Positions 16,421 to 25,752 are shown, counted from the first letter of the stretch. The stretch: DNA of 64,000 nt from Lachnospiraceae bacterium (GCA_017437965.1 JAFRWN010000149.1:1-64000), one strand, 5' to 3'. Made by a program: numbers and translations. Notes: a model not told the origin generated them from the letters alone.

Positions 16421-19246
16421 ATGAAGAACTCTCTATTCAGAAAACTATGCGCAGGCTTTCTTTCGCTTGCACTCGGCGCCCAGGTGCTTCTTTCGGGCGG
16501 CGTAGCCCTTGCAGGCCAGCAGCTCGGTCAGCAGGACTTTGAAGAAGGTGCCGGACTTCCCTGGCACATCGTGGAATCCGCAACCGGAAAGATGGATTTT
16601 GAGATCGATAACGGAGTCTACAAAATCACGATCATAAATCCCGGCGGCGCATCAAACGGCGGCGAAGACCGCTGGGACTGCCAGTTCAGGCACAGAGGCC
16701 TTAAGATCGTTGCCGGCCACCAGTATCAGGTAAGCTACGAGATCACAGCCTCAAACAGCGGTAAATACTATACCAAGATAGGCAATCTCGAGGGTACCGA
16801 CGAGGTATGGCACAACATGTCAAACGGTTATGACCTCGACAGCCACTGGGATCCGCTTCCGATTTCGGCAAACGAGACCAAAAAAGTAAATCTCACCTTT
16901 ACCGCCGGACATACCGTAGAGGTTGCCGAGTGGGCCTTCCACCTTGGCGGTGACGGCCAGTACACAAACGGCGTATGCTTCCCTGCCGGAACAGTCATTA
17001 CCTTCGATAATATGTCCCTCGTGGATCTGACAAGCGACGAGAATGATTACAAGGCTCCGGAAAAATGGGTACGCTCAGATGTGCTCACCAACCAGCTCGG
17101 CTATTTTACCGATGCCGCAAAGCAGGCAACCCTTCTTTTCGACAGCGACGACTCCATCGGCTTCGGCGTATATGACGAAGACGGAAATGAAGTTTTCCAG
17201 GGCGAAAGCAAGCCCTTCGGAAAGGACAAGGATTCGGGCGACTATGTTCAGATACTTGACTTCTCAGAGCTAGGGAAAACCGGAACCTTTACGATAGAAA
17301 CTGAAGACGGTCAGACCAGCCGTCCGTTCAAGATCGGAAATACAGATGATTATTCCGCAATGCTCTTTGACGGTCTGAATTATTTCTACCAGAACCGTTC
17401 AGGCGTAAAGATCGAAGCAAGGTTCATCACCTCGGGCGATCCGGAGAAGCTTGCTAGAGATGCAGGCCATCCGAACGATACCGCAGAAATTGAGCAGACC
17501 TGGGGCTATTCGGCATCCTCCGGCTCACAGGATGTGACAGGCGGATGGTATGATGCGGGCGACCACGGAAAATATGTGGTAAACGGCGGCATCTCGCTCT
17601 GGACCATGCAGAACCAGTATGAGCTTGCACTTAAGAACGGAACCGAAAAGACCTATGCGGACGGCACGATGAACATACCCGAGAACAACAACGGCTATCC
17701 CGACCTTTTAGACGAAGCCCGTTTCGAGATGGAATGGATGTTCAAAATGCTGGTCAAGGACGGCGACTGCAAGGATATGGTCTACCATAAGGTCCATGAC
17801 GAGAAGTGGACGGGCCTCGGACTTGCTCCCGCAGACGATACCCAGAAGCGTATCATCAAGCCTCCGACAACCGCAGCAACCCTGAATGTTTCTGCATGTG
17901 CGGCCCAGGCTGCAAGGCTCTGGAAAGGCATCGACGATGATTTCGCGGAGGAATGCCTCGACATTGCAAAGCGTACCTATGAAGCTGCTAAGAAGCATCC
18001 CGAAATGTATGCTCCGCTTGATGAATCAATCGGTGGCGGTGCCTACGGCGATGACGATGTCACAGACGAGTTCTACTGGGCAGCATGTGAGCTTTACCTT
18101 TCAACAGGCGATGATGATTACCTTGACGACTGCAAGGATTCAAAGCATTACCTCAGCGTTCCGACCACCCTTTCTGGCGGCGAAAGCGTAGGAACCGAAG
18201 GCTGTACCGACTGGGGCCACACTCAGGCGCTCGGGACCTTCTCTCTCCTGCTTCATGAAAAGGATATTGACAGCGACATATATAAAAAGGCTCTCGAAAA
18301 CCTTAAAGACACTGCAGACTACTATCTTGAAGTCGAAGAAAACCAGGGTTATTCACAGCCCTACAAGGCAAGTAAGATTGCATATAACGACTCCGACGAG
18401 GGTTACGTGTGGGGTTCAAACTCCTTTGTACTGAACAATGCACTGATGCTTGCATATGCATATGAACTCAGCGATGATGAAAAATACCTTAACGGTGCAA
18501 TCGCAGGTCTTGATTATCTTTTAGGCCGCAACCCGATGGATTATTCCTATGTTACAGGCTATGGCAGCCACACAACGACCTATCCCCACCACCGCTACTG
18601 GGCAAAGCAGATTGACGACTCCTTCCCTCTTGCTCCCTGCGGCGTACTCTCGGGAGGTCCCAACTCCGGCATGCAGGATCCCTGGGTACAGGGCGCAGGC
18701 TGGAAGAAAGGAAAGATTTCACCTGCCAAATGCTACCTTGACAATATCGAGGCATGGTCGGTAAATGAATGTACGATCAACTGGAACGCACCTCTCTGCT
18801 GGCTGACAGCCTACCTTACCGAGCAGACCGACGAAGGCATTAAGGTCGGTGCAACAGGAAACGGAAACGGCATCACGATAAGCGAAGATACCAAGAAGAA
18901 TCCAAATGAGGGCTCTCATGGTGACACGGACGAGGTTGACGAAGACTTCAGTGAAAGCGGATCATCAGCCAGCCCTTCAAATGACAAGGATTCCTCAGGA
19001 AAATCCGAAAAAACCTCAAAGGACAGCACAAAGAATTCCTCCGACAAGGCTTCCGACAAATCCGAAAGCTCCGAAAAAGGTGGCAGGGATTATACACTTC
19101 TTATCATCATACTTGTGGCAGTGCTCGTGGTACTTATCTCAGCCGAGATATTCATCTTCAAGATTCTGAAGCTGAAGGCGGAAAGCAATAAGCAGCCGGA
19201 CAAGAAGCAGGATGATAAAGCGGATGATGGCAGTAAAAATGAATAA
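16421..19246 (+). CDS. Cell-surface GH9 endoglucanase with CBM4_9-like module and C-terminal membrane anchor
   Basis: A secreted cellulase. Order: signal peptide (1-32), carbohydrate-binding module resembling CBM4_9 (about 36-203), immunoglobulin-like CelD N-domain (215-305), GH9 catalytic domain (310-802). The base/nucleophile Asps are in WYDAGDHGK (D378, D381), the substrate-binding His in TYPHHRYW, and the acid is E783 in VNECTINW. After a Ser/Asp/Lys-rich linker comes a hydrophobic helix (891-914) and a basic, Lys/Asp-rich tail, which would anchor the enzyme in the membrane. No dockerin or LPXTG motif is present. GGAGG precedes the ATG. It fits a fibre-degrading gut or rumen bacterium. 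Confidence 0.96.
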   Translation: MKNSLFRKLCAGFLSLALGAQVLLSGGVALAGQQLGQQDFEEGAGLPWHIVESATGKMDFEIDNGVYKITIINPGGASNGGEDRWDCQFRHRGLKIVAGHQYQVSYEITASNSGKYYTKIGNLEGTDEVWHNMSNGYDLDSHWDPLPISANETKKVNLTFTAGHTVEVAEWAFHLGGDGQYTNGVCFPAGTVITFDNMSLVDLTSDENDYKAPEKWVRSDVLTNQLGYFTDAAKQATLLFDSDDSIGFGVYDEDGNEVFQGESKPFGKDKDSGDYVQILDFSELGKTGTFTIETEDGQTSRPFKIGNTDDYSAMLFDGLNYFYQNRSGVKIEARFITSGDPEKLARDAGHPNDTAEIEQTWGYSASSGSQDVTGGWYDAGDHGKYVVNGGISLWTMQNQYELALKNGTEKTYADGTMNIPENNNGYPDLLDEARFEMEWMFKMLVKDGDCKDMVYHKVHDEKWTGLGLAPADDTQKRIIKPPTTAATLNVSACAAQAARLWKGIDDDFAEECLDIAKRTYEAAKKHPEMYAPLDESIGGGAYGDDDVTDEFYWAACELYLSTGDDDYLDDCKDSKHYLSVPTTLSGGESVGTEGCTDWGHTQALGTFSLLLHEKDIDSDIYKKALENLKDTADYYLEVEENQGYSQPYKASKIAYNDSDEGYVWGSNSFVLNNALMLAYAYELSDDEKYLNGAIAGLDYLLGRNPMDYSYVTGYGSHTTTYPHHRYWAKQIDDSFPLAPCGVLSGGPNSGMQDPWVQGAGWKKGKISPAKCYLDNIEAWSVNECTINWNAPLCWLTAYLTEQTDEGIKVGATGNGNGITISEDTKKNPNEGSHGDTDEVDEDFSESGSSASPSNDKDSSGKSEKTSKDSTKNSSDKASDKSESSEKGGRDYTLLIIILVAVLVVLISAEIFIFKILKLKAESNKQPDKKQDDKADDGSKNE

Positions 19247-19266
19247 AACCAAACCTTAAAGAATGG

Positions 19267-19296
19267 GCCATGGGGATAACCCCCATGGCTTTTTTA
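19267..19296 (+). terminator. Intrinsic terminator after the cellulase gene
   Basis: Perfect 9-bp stem GCCATGGGG (19267-19275) / CCCCATGGC (19281-19289), 5-nt loop, then a run of seven T-rich bases. It lies 20 nt after the stop codon. Confidence 0.9.
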
Positions 19297-19320
19297 TATA
19301 GGACTGATTACAGAAAACCA

Positions 19321-19348
19321 TTGACAATCATAAAATATGTGATATAAT
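19321..19348 (+). promoter_or_regulatory. Promoter of the HigBA-like pair
   Basis: Consensus TTGACA (19321-19326), 16-nt spacer, perfect TATAAT (19343-19348), about 50 nt before the toxin GTG. The AT-rich stretch after the -10 is the likely site of autorepression, though I see no clear dyad. Confidence 0.75.
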
Positions 19349-19399
19349 CTATATAGGATATATTCCATGTTTCATTTTTTCTCTAGGGAGGTCTTAAAT

Positions 19400-19798
19400 G
19401 TGGAAGTAGAATTCTATGAATTCGAACATGAAGAAGGTCTTGAATACAAAGACAGAATTAAATATATACCTGCAATGGTTTTTATAAATGAACAGGATAT
19501 AAAGCTGAGAGCAAAAATATTAAGAACGGTAATGCTGCTGGAAGAAAAGGGGATTTCTTTGAGAGAGCCGCATTCAAAACCGCTTGAAGATGGTATATTT
19601 GAATTAAGGACTAAATTTGGAAGTGATATAGCAAGAAATCTATATTTCTTTTGTGATGGAGATAAAGCAATAATAACAAATGGTTTTCTCAAAAAAACCC
19701 AAAAGACGCCCTCTTCAGAAATAGAAAAGGCGAAGAAATACAGAGACGATTATTTTCGGCAGGAAGATGAAAGGAAACGAAAGGAGAAAAAATCATGA
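19400..19798 (+). CDS. HigB/Gp49-like RelE-superfamily toxin
   Basis: The 132-aa protein has the phage-derived Gp49/HigB layout: LRAKILRTVMLLEEKG, PHSKPLEDGIFELRTKFG, ARNLYFFCDGDKAIITNGFLKK, then a basic helix ending in a Lys-rich tail. Such toxins are ribosome-dependent mRNA endonucleases. I start it at GTG 19400, 9 nt after AGGGAGG, giving MEVEFYEF; an upstream ATG at 19367 lacks a ribosome site. The toxin gene comes first and overlaps the antitoxin gene by 4 nt (ATGA), the order typical of higBA. Confidence 0.85.
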   Translation: MEVEFYEFEHEEGLEYKDRIKYIPAMVFINEQDIKLRAKILRTVMLLEEKGISLREPHSKPLEDGIFELRTKFGSDIARNLYFFCDGDKAIITNGFLKKTQKTPSSEIEKAKKYRDDYFRQEDERKRKEKKS

Positions 19799-20079
19799 AA
19801 TTTAATGATATTTTAAATGAGGAGTTAAAAGATCCGGAATTTAAGCAGGAATGGGATGGTCTTGAAGAAGAATATAAACTCATGTCTGCAATGACTGATA
19901 TCAGAAAAGAATTAAATGTCAGCCAAAAGGAGCTTTCTTCCAGAACCGGAATATCTCAGGGAGATATCAGTAAACTGGAAAACGGCGTAGGAAACCCTTC
20001 CCTCAATACTCTTAAGAAAATTGCAAAAGGATTGGGATGTAAACTCCAGATACAGTTTATCCCATATAAAAGGATTTAA
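19795..20079 (+). CDS. HigA-like XRE antitoxin
   Basis: A 94-aa protein with a Cro/C1-type helix-turn-helix at residues 35-85 (IRKELNVSQKELSSRTGISQ, GDISKLENGVGNPSLNTLKK). The N-terminal segment (ELKDPEFKQEWDGLEEEY) is the toxin-interacting part in this family. It should neutralise the preceding toxin and repress the promoter at 19321. Its start overlaps the toxin stop. Confidence 0.88.
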   Translation: MKFNDILNEELKDPEFKQEWDGLEEEYKLMSAMTDIRKELNVSQKELSSRTGISQGDISKLENGVGNPSLNTLKKIAKGLGCKLQIQFIPYKRI

Positions 20080-20102
20080 TATCCCCCTCATATCAACAAA
20101 CA

Positions 20103-20131
20103 AACCCCCGGCAGTTTAACCGCCGGGGGTT
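20103..20131. terminator. Bidirectional terminator between convergent genes
   Basis: Perfect 10-bp stem AACCCCCGGC (20103-20112) / GCCGGGGGTT (20122-20131) with a 9-nt loop. It lies between the HigA-like gene (plus) and the SGNH-hydrolase gene (minus). Neither side has a long T-tract, but the very stable GC stem and position support shared termination. Confidence 0.7.
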
Positions 20132-20164
20132 ATGTATTTCATATCATGTTACTAAACAGGCTTC

Positions 20165-21559
20165 CTATGAAACCGTAAATCCAAGGATATAGATTGCATT
20201 TCCTTCAGACTTGGAATTCTTTGAGAACTTGATGGTATGGCGTCCTTCGCTGAGCTTTCCTAATTCCCTGATTTCAATTCCGGTATAGCTGTCAGTCTTT
20301 GTGGTATCTGCGCTTATTCCGTTTGAAGAGAATTCATACTGAATAGGAGTTCCGTCTACGCTTACATCGAACAAAGCGCCGTTGCCGTCGATCGAGCGAT
20401 ACCATACGATACCGATATTTGAACCGGTAACTGTGAACACGCCTTCATTACCCTTTTCTGTACCCCAGCCTGCGCTGTAGCCTGCAAGGTTACAATCAGG
20501 GAACTCAACCATGAAATAATCTGTGGTTTCAACCTTATTTCCGAAATCGGTAATTGTATAGAAGTTGCCTTCCATATATCTGAGCTTGTTTCCTGCATCG
20601 GGTTCGGGAACCTCATAAAGCTTATATGAAGATGCGGACATACCGTCCATTACTCTTTTTGAGTACTCACAGATAAGCTTTGCAAGGAATGCATGGCCTG
20701 AATCATTAAGATTCGAGTTGGTATCCGAAACACCTACATCAGTCCACTTCCATGTTGAATCAGCCACATTCATCTTCACAACCTTTTCCAAGCTGATGAA
20801 TGCAAGATTGTATTTGAAAGCGATCTGGGTCTGCTTCGAACCTGCATCATAACCATTACCGGTACCGGAATTTCCCTTGTCGGTAACACCTACAGGAATA
20901 ACAGCAGGCTCATGGTCACTTAAAAGCAGCTTTCTTACAAGACATTCAAAGGCCTCACCACTGTTGTTGGCACCATCACTCATTGAGGTTTCAACATATA
21001 CAAGGTCGGGATTCTTCGGAAGAACTTCCTTGCCGATTCTGTGAACTGCAAGATATGAATCCTGGCTTGAGAGACCGATATTTACAAACTCGAACTCGGT
21101 CTGGGGGAAGGTTTCCTCCCACCATTTTTCAACAAGGCTTACATAGGACTTGGAAGCATCACTTGCGCCGTCACCCTGGGTAGCAGAGCCACCGATAAAT
21201 GCGATAGTGATCTTTCTGTTGTCACCTGCTGAAGCACGGCTCAGTACGTCTGCGAATCTCTGGAGGCTTCCTGCTCTCATGATTCCGCCCTTGCCGGTTT
21301 CAAACATATAGTCATCAACTTTAAGGCTTCCGGTATCGATATCCGATGCCGCGCCGGAAACACCGCTGCCGAGAGTATACTTCTCACTTCCGTCGGTTTC
21401 TGTCAGAGCGTTACCTGAAGAATCCGATGAGCCACCGTTATCCGCAGAAGAGGAAGACGCATCCGCGCTTGAACTTCCGGAGCTGCTCTTTCCACAGCCG
21501 GCAACAAGTCCCGCAGCCAGCGTAAAGCTAAGCATTACTGCCAGTAATTTTTTTCTCAT
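20165..21559 (-). CDS. SGNH/GDSL-hydrolase lipoprotein, probable carbohydrate esterase
   Basis: A lipoprotein signal (lipobox LVAGC near residue 22) and a Ser/Asp/Gly-rich linker precede an SGNH-hydrolase-like domain (about residues 105-310). Block I is FIGGSATQG with the nucleophile Ser, block II NIGLSSQDS, block III ETSMSDGANN, and the catalytic Asp/His pair is in DSGHAFLAK. The C-terminal 130 residues are beta-rich and end in a jelly-roll-like module. The likely role is deacetylation of polysaccharide, in keeping with the cellulase nearby; the exact CE family is not clear to me. The start at MRKKLLAVML has AAAGGAG upstream. Confidence 0.82.
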   Translation of the reverse strand: MRKKLLAVMLSFTLAAGLVAGCGKSSSGSSSADASSSSADNGGSSDSSGNALTETDGSEKYTLGSGVSGAASDIDTGSLKVDDYMFETGKGGIMRAGSLQRFADVLSRASAGDNRKITIAFIGGSATQGDGASDASKSYVSLVEKWWEETFPQTEFEFVNIGLSSQDSYLAVHRIGKEVLPKNPDLVYVETSMSDGANNSGEAFECLVRKLLLSDHEPAVIPVGVTDKGNSGTGNGYDAGSKQTQIAFKYNLAFISLEKVVKMNVADSTWKWTDVGVSDTNSNLNDSGHAFLAKLICEYSKRVMDGMSASSYKLYEVPEPDAGNKLRYMEGNFYTITDFGNKVETTDYFMVEFPDCNLAGYSAGWGTEKGNEGVFTVTGSNIGIVWYRSIDGNGALFDVSVDGTPIQYEFSSNGISADTTKTDSYTGIEIRELGKLSEGRHTIKFSKNSKSEGNAIYILGFTVS

Positions 21560-21617
21560 GATATATGCTCCTTTAATATAGGTTCTGTATAAAATGGCGC
21601 TATATTGCCACAAGTAT

Positions 21618-21646
21618 AATTTACAGCAAAACCAGAAATAAATCAA
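21618..21646 (-). promoter_or_regulatory. Possible promoter of the SGNH-hydrolase gene
   Basis: Minus-strand TTGATT (21641-21646), 17-nt spacer and TAAATT (21618-21623), about 60 nt upstream of the start. The -10 is only moderately good. Confidence 0.4.
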
Positions 21647-21676
21647 CTCTTTTTTTATTACAAAAGTATTACAAAA

Positions 21677-23593
21677 TCATGACTCTGCCCCGAAGGCATG
21701 GCATATGCCGGCAAGCCATGTTCTCTCCTCTTTTGAAAGCTCCGGTCCTATGATTTTCAGAACTCTTCTGTGATAGTCCGAAAGCAGCTGTCTGTCATGT
21801 TCCGAAAGCTCATCAAAGTCCACCGCCTCCGGATCAAAAGGAACCAGCGTAAGAATTTCAAAGCCAAGGAAGGATCCATAGGAATTTTTAAACATTTCCC
21901 TGCAACAGACAAGATTTTCAAGCCTGATACCGTATTTTCCGTCAAGATAAAAGCCCGGCTCATCAGAGCATATCATTCCGGCCATAAGCCCATGCTCATT
22001 TTTTCCGCGTATGCTGATGTTCTGCGGTCCTTCATGCACATTTAAAAGATACCCGACACCATGGCCCGTGCCATGATTGAAATCAAGACCCAGCCGGTAC
22101 AGCGGCTCCCTTGCAATGATATCAAGCCTGTTTCCGGGCGTTCCTTCTTTGAAAACCGCGTCAGACAATCTCATATTTCCGGCAAGCACTGCCGTATAAT
22201 TTCTTTTTTCTACTTCCGAAGGCTTTCCGAGAACCACCGTTCTCGTCACATCCGTAGTACCCTCAAGATAGTGGGCACCCGTATCCATCAGAAGAAATCC
22301 TGCATGCTCCCCGCCCTTTCCGTCATCGATCTTCAGCCTGCTCTTTTCGTCGGCCTCGTAATGAACGATAGCGCCATGATGGGCATATGCTATTATCGGA
22401 GCAAAGCTCTCACCAAGATATGAAGGCTGGGAAGCCCTTAAGCTTTTTAGCTTCTCTGCCACACTTAGCTCATCGGCAGCAGCCTTTCCGCTTCTTACCT
22501 CAGTTTTCAGCCAATAAATAAGCTTTGTAAGGGCGACGCCGTCATAAATATGGGCCTGCCTTTCATTTTCAATCTCTGTATTGTTCTTTATGGCCTTGAT
22601 AAGTTTGATTGGAGAAGCCTTGGTCACTGCCGGCACGCCGCTCTTTCCGGCTGCCTTTTCAATGCTTTCCTTCACGAGATATGAAACCGCACCCGGATCA
22701 TACCATATTTTTTTGCCGCTTTCCGCCTGCTTTTTCAAGACCTTGAAAAACTCGCTGTAGGGTTGGGCAAAAATCTTGCCCTCTGCATTCAATGCATCGT
22801 TGTCAAAAAGCATGGGCGTTATCATGCGCCTCGGATAATCTCCGGTGTTGAGGAAAAGCCTCGCATCCTTTTCAGTTATCAGCGCATAGGACAAAAATAC
22901 AGGATTATAATCAATATCATTTCCCCTGAGATTGAAAAGCCACGCAATCTCGTCAAGCGCAGAAATAACAAAAATCTCCGCGCCCTCCTCACGCATCCTT
23001 GCCCGCAGTGAAGCAAGCTTTCTCCCGCGTTCAAGCCCGGTAAAGTTCTTACGAAGCTCCCATATCGGCTCTGCAGGAAGGCACGGACGCGGATTTTCCT
23101 CATCCGCATTCCATATTTCACCCAAAGGATCTATGTCCGCAGCAAGTCTTATTCCCTTCTGTCTTCCCTTTTCCTTAAGGCTTTCCATCAGCTCACTTAC
23201 AAACAAAGCCGAAACAAGCCTGCCGTCAAAACCGATGCAGTACTGTTTAAGGCCTGAAGTGGCCGCCTTTATTGATATATATTCTTTAACCGTAGGCACG
23301 CCGGCATTTCCGCACTTCATAAGCTTTATGCCACTGCCCCTGAGTTCTTTTTCCGCCTGTAAAAAGTATCTGCCATCGGTAAACAGCAGTACCTCCCTGT
23401 TTTCCGCGCAGACAGTAACTGTCGCTGCCGAACCTGTAAATCCGGTCAGATATCTTATCTGCTTGAAATAATCGCTGATATATTCGGAACCATGATAATC
23501 CCCCATCGGTATCAGAAGGAGGTCAACCCCCTGCTTTCTCATCTTGCCGAAAAGCTTTTCAAGTATTTCTGTTCTTATTTCTTTTTTCCCCAT
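21677..23593 (-). CDS. M24B aminopeptidase P family protein (Xaa-Pro aminopeptidase)
   Basis: The enzyme removes N-terminal residues next to proline. Two creatinase-type N-terminal domains (about residues 5-310) precede the pita-bread catalytic domain. Metal ligands are D437 (LLMDTGAHY), D448 (TTDVTRT), H511 (GTGHGVGYLL), E545 (CSDEPGFY) and E559 (GIRLENL), numbered from the ATG at 23593. The 638-aa length fits the large three-domain form. The start MGKKEIRTE has AAAGG upstream and is preferred over in-frame 23641. It is transcribed in the same direction as the aquaporin gene but separated from it by a hairpin. Confidence 0.94.
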   Translation of the reverse strand: MGKKEIRTEILEKLFGKMRKQGVDLLLIPMGDYHGSEYISDYFKQIRYLTGFTGSAATVTVCAENREVLLFTDGRYFLQAEKELRGSGIKLMKCGNAGVPTVKEYISIKAATSGLKQYCIGFDGRLVSALFVSELMESLKEKGRQKGIRLAADIDPLGEIWNADEENPRPCLPAEPIWELRKNFTGLERGRKLASLRARMREEGAEIFVISALDEIAWLFNLRGNDIDYNPVFLSYALITEKDARLFLNTGDYPRRMITPMLFDNDALNAEGKIFAQPYSEFFKVLKKQAESGKKIWYDPGAVSYLVKESIEKAAGKSGVPAVTKASPIKLIKAIKNNTEIENERQAHIYDGVALTKLIYWLKTEVRSGKAAADELSVAEKLKSLRASQPSYLGESFAPIIAYAHHGAIVHYEADEKSRLKIDDGKGGEHAGFLLMDTGAHYLEGTTDVTRTVVLGKPSEVEKRNYTAVLAGNMRLSDAVFKEGTPGNRLDIIAREPLYRLGLDFNHGTGHGVGYLLNVHEGPQNISIRGKNEHGLMAGMICSDEPGFYLDGKYGIRLENLVCCREMFKNSYGSFLGFEILTLVPFDPEAVDFDELSEHDRQLLSDYHRRVLKIIGPELSKEERTWLAGICHAFGAES

Positions 23594-23628
23594 ATAAATA
23601 CCTTTCAGAATTCTTTTCAGGCCAAAAC

Positions 23629-23656
23629 GAGCCGGAAACAAGTTTATTTCCGGCTC
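23629..23656 (-). terminator. Terminator-like hairpin after the aquaporin gene
   Basis: Perfect 10-bp stem GAGCCGGAAA (23629-23638) / TTTCCGGCTC (23647-23656), 8-nt loop, 16 nt downstream of the aquaporin stop on the minus strand. The following sequence GTTTTGG gives only a short T-tract. Confidence 0.65.
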
Positions 23657-23672
23657 ATATCTGGCATATTAA

Positions 23673-24380
23673 TTATTTTTCTTCTTTTTTGTCGTCACTC
23701 TCAAGGATCATATAAACAAAAGCAGCAAGTGCAGCACCAACAAGCGGTCCGACTATGAATACCCAGACAACACTGATGGGGTCTGAATTTCCGTCGATTG
23801 CAGCCACGATAGCGGGGCCGATACTTCTTGCAGGATTAACTGAGGTTCCGGTAAGACCGATGCCAAGAATATGAACAAGCACCAGCGTAAAACCGATAAC
23901 AACGCCCGCGAAGGAACCATGATTTGCCTTCTTTGATGTAACGCCAAGAATTACCATTACAAAGATGAAGGTGAGCACGATCTCAACCAAAAGGCCTGCA
24001 ACCGCACTGTCGGATACTCCTCCGAGTCCGTTTGAACCATAGCCGCCTGTCTGATCCGTAACTTTACCGAGATTAAAGATGAGGGCAAGGATGCCGGAGC
24101 CTGCAAATGCTCCGAGACACTGTGCGCATACATATCCGATAAAGTCGGAAACCGTCATTCCGCCGTTGATCAGAACACCGAGTGAAACGGCCGGATTGAT
24201 GTGACAGCCTGAAATATTGCCAACGCAGTATGCCATGCCGACGATCGTAAGACCGAAAGCAAAAGCCGTAAGCATATATCCCGTACCTGCCGCCGAACTG
24301 CAGCCCACAAGCATTGCTGTACCGCAGCCGAGAATGACAAGCGTCATCGTGCCGATAAATTCGGCAATGTACTTTTTCAT
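23673..24380 (-). CDS. MIP family aquaporin (AqpZ-like water channel)
   Basis: A six-helix membrane channel with both NPA half-helices: HINPAVSLG and SVNPARSIGPA. The residues around the second NPA (TGTSVNPARS) and the His in ISGCHINPAV match water-specific AqpZ better than glycerol facilitators, which carry an Asp after the second NPAR. The short acidic/basic C-terminus (ESDDKKEEK) is cytoplasmic. 235 aa is standard. AAAGGAGG precedes the ATG and a consensus promoter lies upstream. Confidence 0.93.
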   Translation of the reverse strand: MKKYIAEFIGTMTLVILGCGTAMLVGCSSAAGTGYMLTAFAFGLTIVGMAYCVGNISGCHINPAVSLGVLINGGMTVSDFIGYVCAQCLGAFAGSGILALIFNLGKVTDQTGGYGSNGLGGVSDSAVAGLLVEIVLTFIFVMVILGVTSKKANHGSFAGVVIGFTLVLVHILGIGLTGTSVNPARSIGPAIVAAIDGNSDPISVVWVFIVGPLVGAALAAFVYMILESDDKKEEK

Positions 24381-24432
24381 ATTTCCTCCTTTCTTTCCGC
24401 AGAAACTACGAAAAGCTGTTTATGATATATAC

Positions 24433-24461
24433 ATCATAAACCATATAGGGAAATATGTCAA
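24433..24461 (-). promoter_or_regulatory. Aquaporin gene promoter
   Basis: Minus-strand TTGACA (24456-24461), 17-nt spacer, TATGAT (24433-24438), about 50 nt upstream of the ATG at 24380. The -10 sits in a short dyad (TATGATGTATATATCATA), a possible operator. Confidence 0.75.
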
Positions 24462-24463
24462 AC

Positions 24464-24488
24464 AAAAAGCCTTTGTTTTTGGCTCTTT
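24464..24488 (-). terminator. Probable terminator of pncB
   Basis: An AT-rich hairpin of 8 bp with one G-T pair (plus-strand arms 24464-24471 and 24481-24488) directly follows the pncB stop; the T-run is part of the stem. It also lies just upstream of the aquaporin -35 box. Confidence 0.5.
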
Positions 24489-25688
24489 TTACTTATTTTT
24501 CTGCCTCTCGATCCTGAAATCTACCGATCTCTTCAGGTACTCGAGATATGCTTCGTCGCGGCACATCGACTTTCCGGGAACATCGGAAAGCTTTGCAACA
24601 GGTCTTCCGTTTACATACTGAAGCTTGATAACGATATTGAGTGCTTCCTCTGCGGTATCGTTTGATACAAAGGTACCGATGCCGAATGAAACCTTGGTCT
24701 TGCCCACAAAGTACTCATAGAGCTTCTGGGCACGGTCGAAATCAAGGCTGTCGCTGAACAGAAGCAGCTTGGTCTTGGGATCTACGCCGTATTTCTTATA
24801 ATGTGCAATGATCTTCTCGCCCCACTCATAAGGATCGCCGCTGTCATGACGTACGCCGGAATAGTTGTTTACCATCGAGCGGTTGAAGTCAAGCAGGAAA
24901 AGGTCTGTTGTCACAGTATCGGTAAGCGCGGTTCCGTTATCACCGTCATATTCCCAGTACCAGTCCTTCATCGCATAGTAGTTGGTATATGCAAGAGGGA
25001 TAGAATCAATACCCTGGTACATCTGCACGAATTCATGGGCATAGGTACCGATGGGTGTTACATTATATTTCTTTGCGAGATATACGTTTGATGTACCGAC
25101 GCAGTTTTTGGTCTCTCTTACGAAGCGGCGGACAACCTCGTCCTCCCACTCTCTTGAAAGACGTCTGCGGCAGCCAAACTCGGCAAACGGGAAGGTATAG
25201 GTTCCGTCATTCATTGCATTTATCTTTGCGTCAAGCCTCTCCTTTGCGGATGCAAGAAGAGTGTCATAGTCAAAGCTCATGCGGAAGTAAACTTCGTTTA
25301 TGATCTCCAAGAGATAAATCTCGAACTGCATAGCAGAGAAAAGCGGTCCGTCAACAACTACGACAAGCTCACCATCATCCTTGCGTTCAATCGTGACATA
25401 ATCACGGATAGGATGCCAGAGACGAAGGAATTCCACATAGTCGTTCTTGATGAAACGGATGGAACGCAGATAATCAAGCTCGTCCTTCGTAAATTTAAGG
25501 TTGCAGAGATGGTCAACCTGGGCCTTGATCTCTTCCACCATTTCTTCTGTAAAGACGATGTTTTCGTTACGGCATTTGAAATAATACTGACCGCAGAGGT
25601 CGGTATGCTTATGGAAGATCACCTGATCCATGTTGAATTTATAAAGGTCAGTGTCAAGAAGCGAAATTACGATGGGGTCAAGTTTCAT
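24489..25688 (-). CDS. pncB: Nicotinate phosphoribosyltransferase
   Basis: Joins nicotinate and PRPP to give nicotinate mononucleotide in NAD salvage. The sequence is of the roughly 400-aa E. coli PncB type: LLDTDLYKFNMDQVIF at the start, FAEFGCRRRLS, GTSNVYLAKKY, the His region IGTYAHEFVQMYQ, the PRPP/phosphate-binding GVRHDSGDPYEWG and IGTFVSNDT. The start codon is the ATG at 25688, after AAAGGAAACAGG; in-frame codons up to 25721 lie at or beyond the -10 box. Monocistronic. Confidence 0.95.
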   Translation of the reverse strand: MKLDPIVISLLDTDLYKFNMDQVIFHKHTDLCGQYYFKCRNENIVFTEEMVEEIKAQVDHLCNLKFTKDELDYLRSIRFIKNDYVEFLRLWHPIRDYVTIERKDDGELVVVVDGPLFSAMQFEIYLLEIINEVYFRMSFDYDTLLASAKERLDAKINAMNDGTYTFPFAEFGCRRRLSREWEDEVVRRFVRETKNCVGTSNVYLAKKYNVTPIGTYAHEFVQMYQGIDSIPLAYTNYYAMKDWYWEYDGDNGTALTDTVTTDLFLLDFNRSMVNNYSGVRHDSGDPYEWGEKIIAHYKKYGVDPKTKLLLFSDSLDFDRAQKLYEYFVGKTKVSFGIGTFVSNDTAEEALNIVIKLQYVNGRPVAKLSDVPGKSMCRDEAYLEYLKRSVDFRIERQKNK

Positions 25689-25723
25689 GTTCCTGTTTCC
25701 TTTCATGAGTAGTATTAGCAAAC

Positions 25724-25752
25724 ATTATATCTCTAAACGCACTAATAATCAA
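25724..25752 (-). promoter_or_regulatory. pncB promoter
   Basis: Minus-strand TTGATT (25747-25752), 17-nt spacer, perfect TATAAT (25724-25729), about 37 nt upstream of the start codon. The remaining sequence 25753-25921, after the last gene of the neighbouring operon, is AT-rich and shows no clear terminator. Confidence 0.75.

Noticed and set aside
18816..19246. Dockerin or sortase signal at the cellulase C-terminus
   Set aside because: No duplicated calcium-binding dockerin repeat and no LPXTG-like motif; the end is linker, membrane helix and basic tail.
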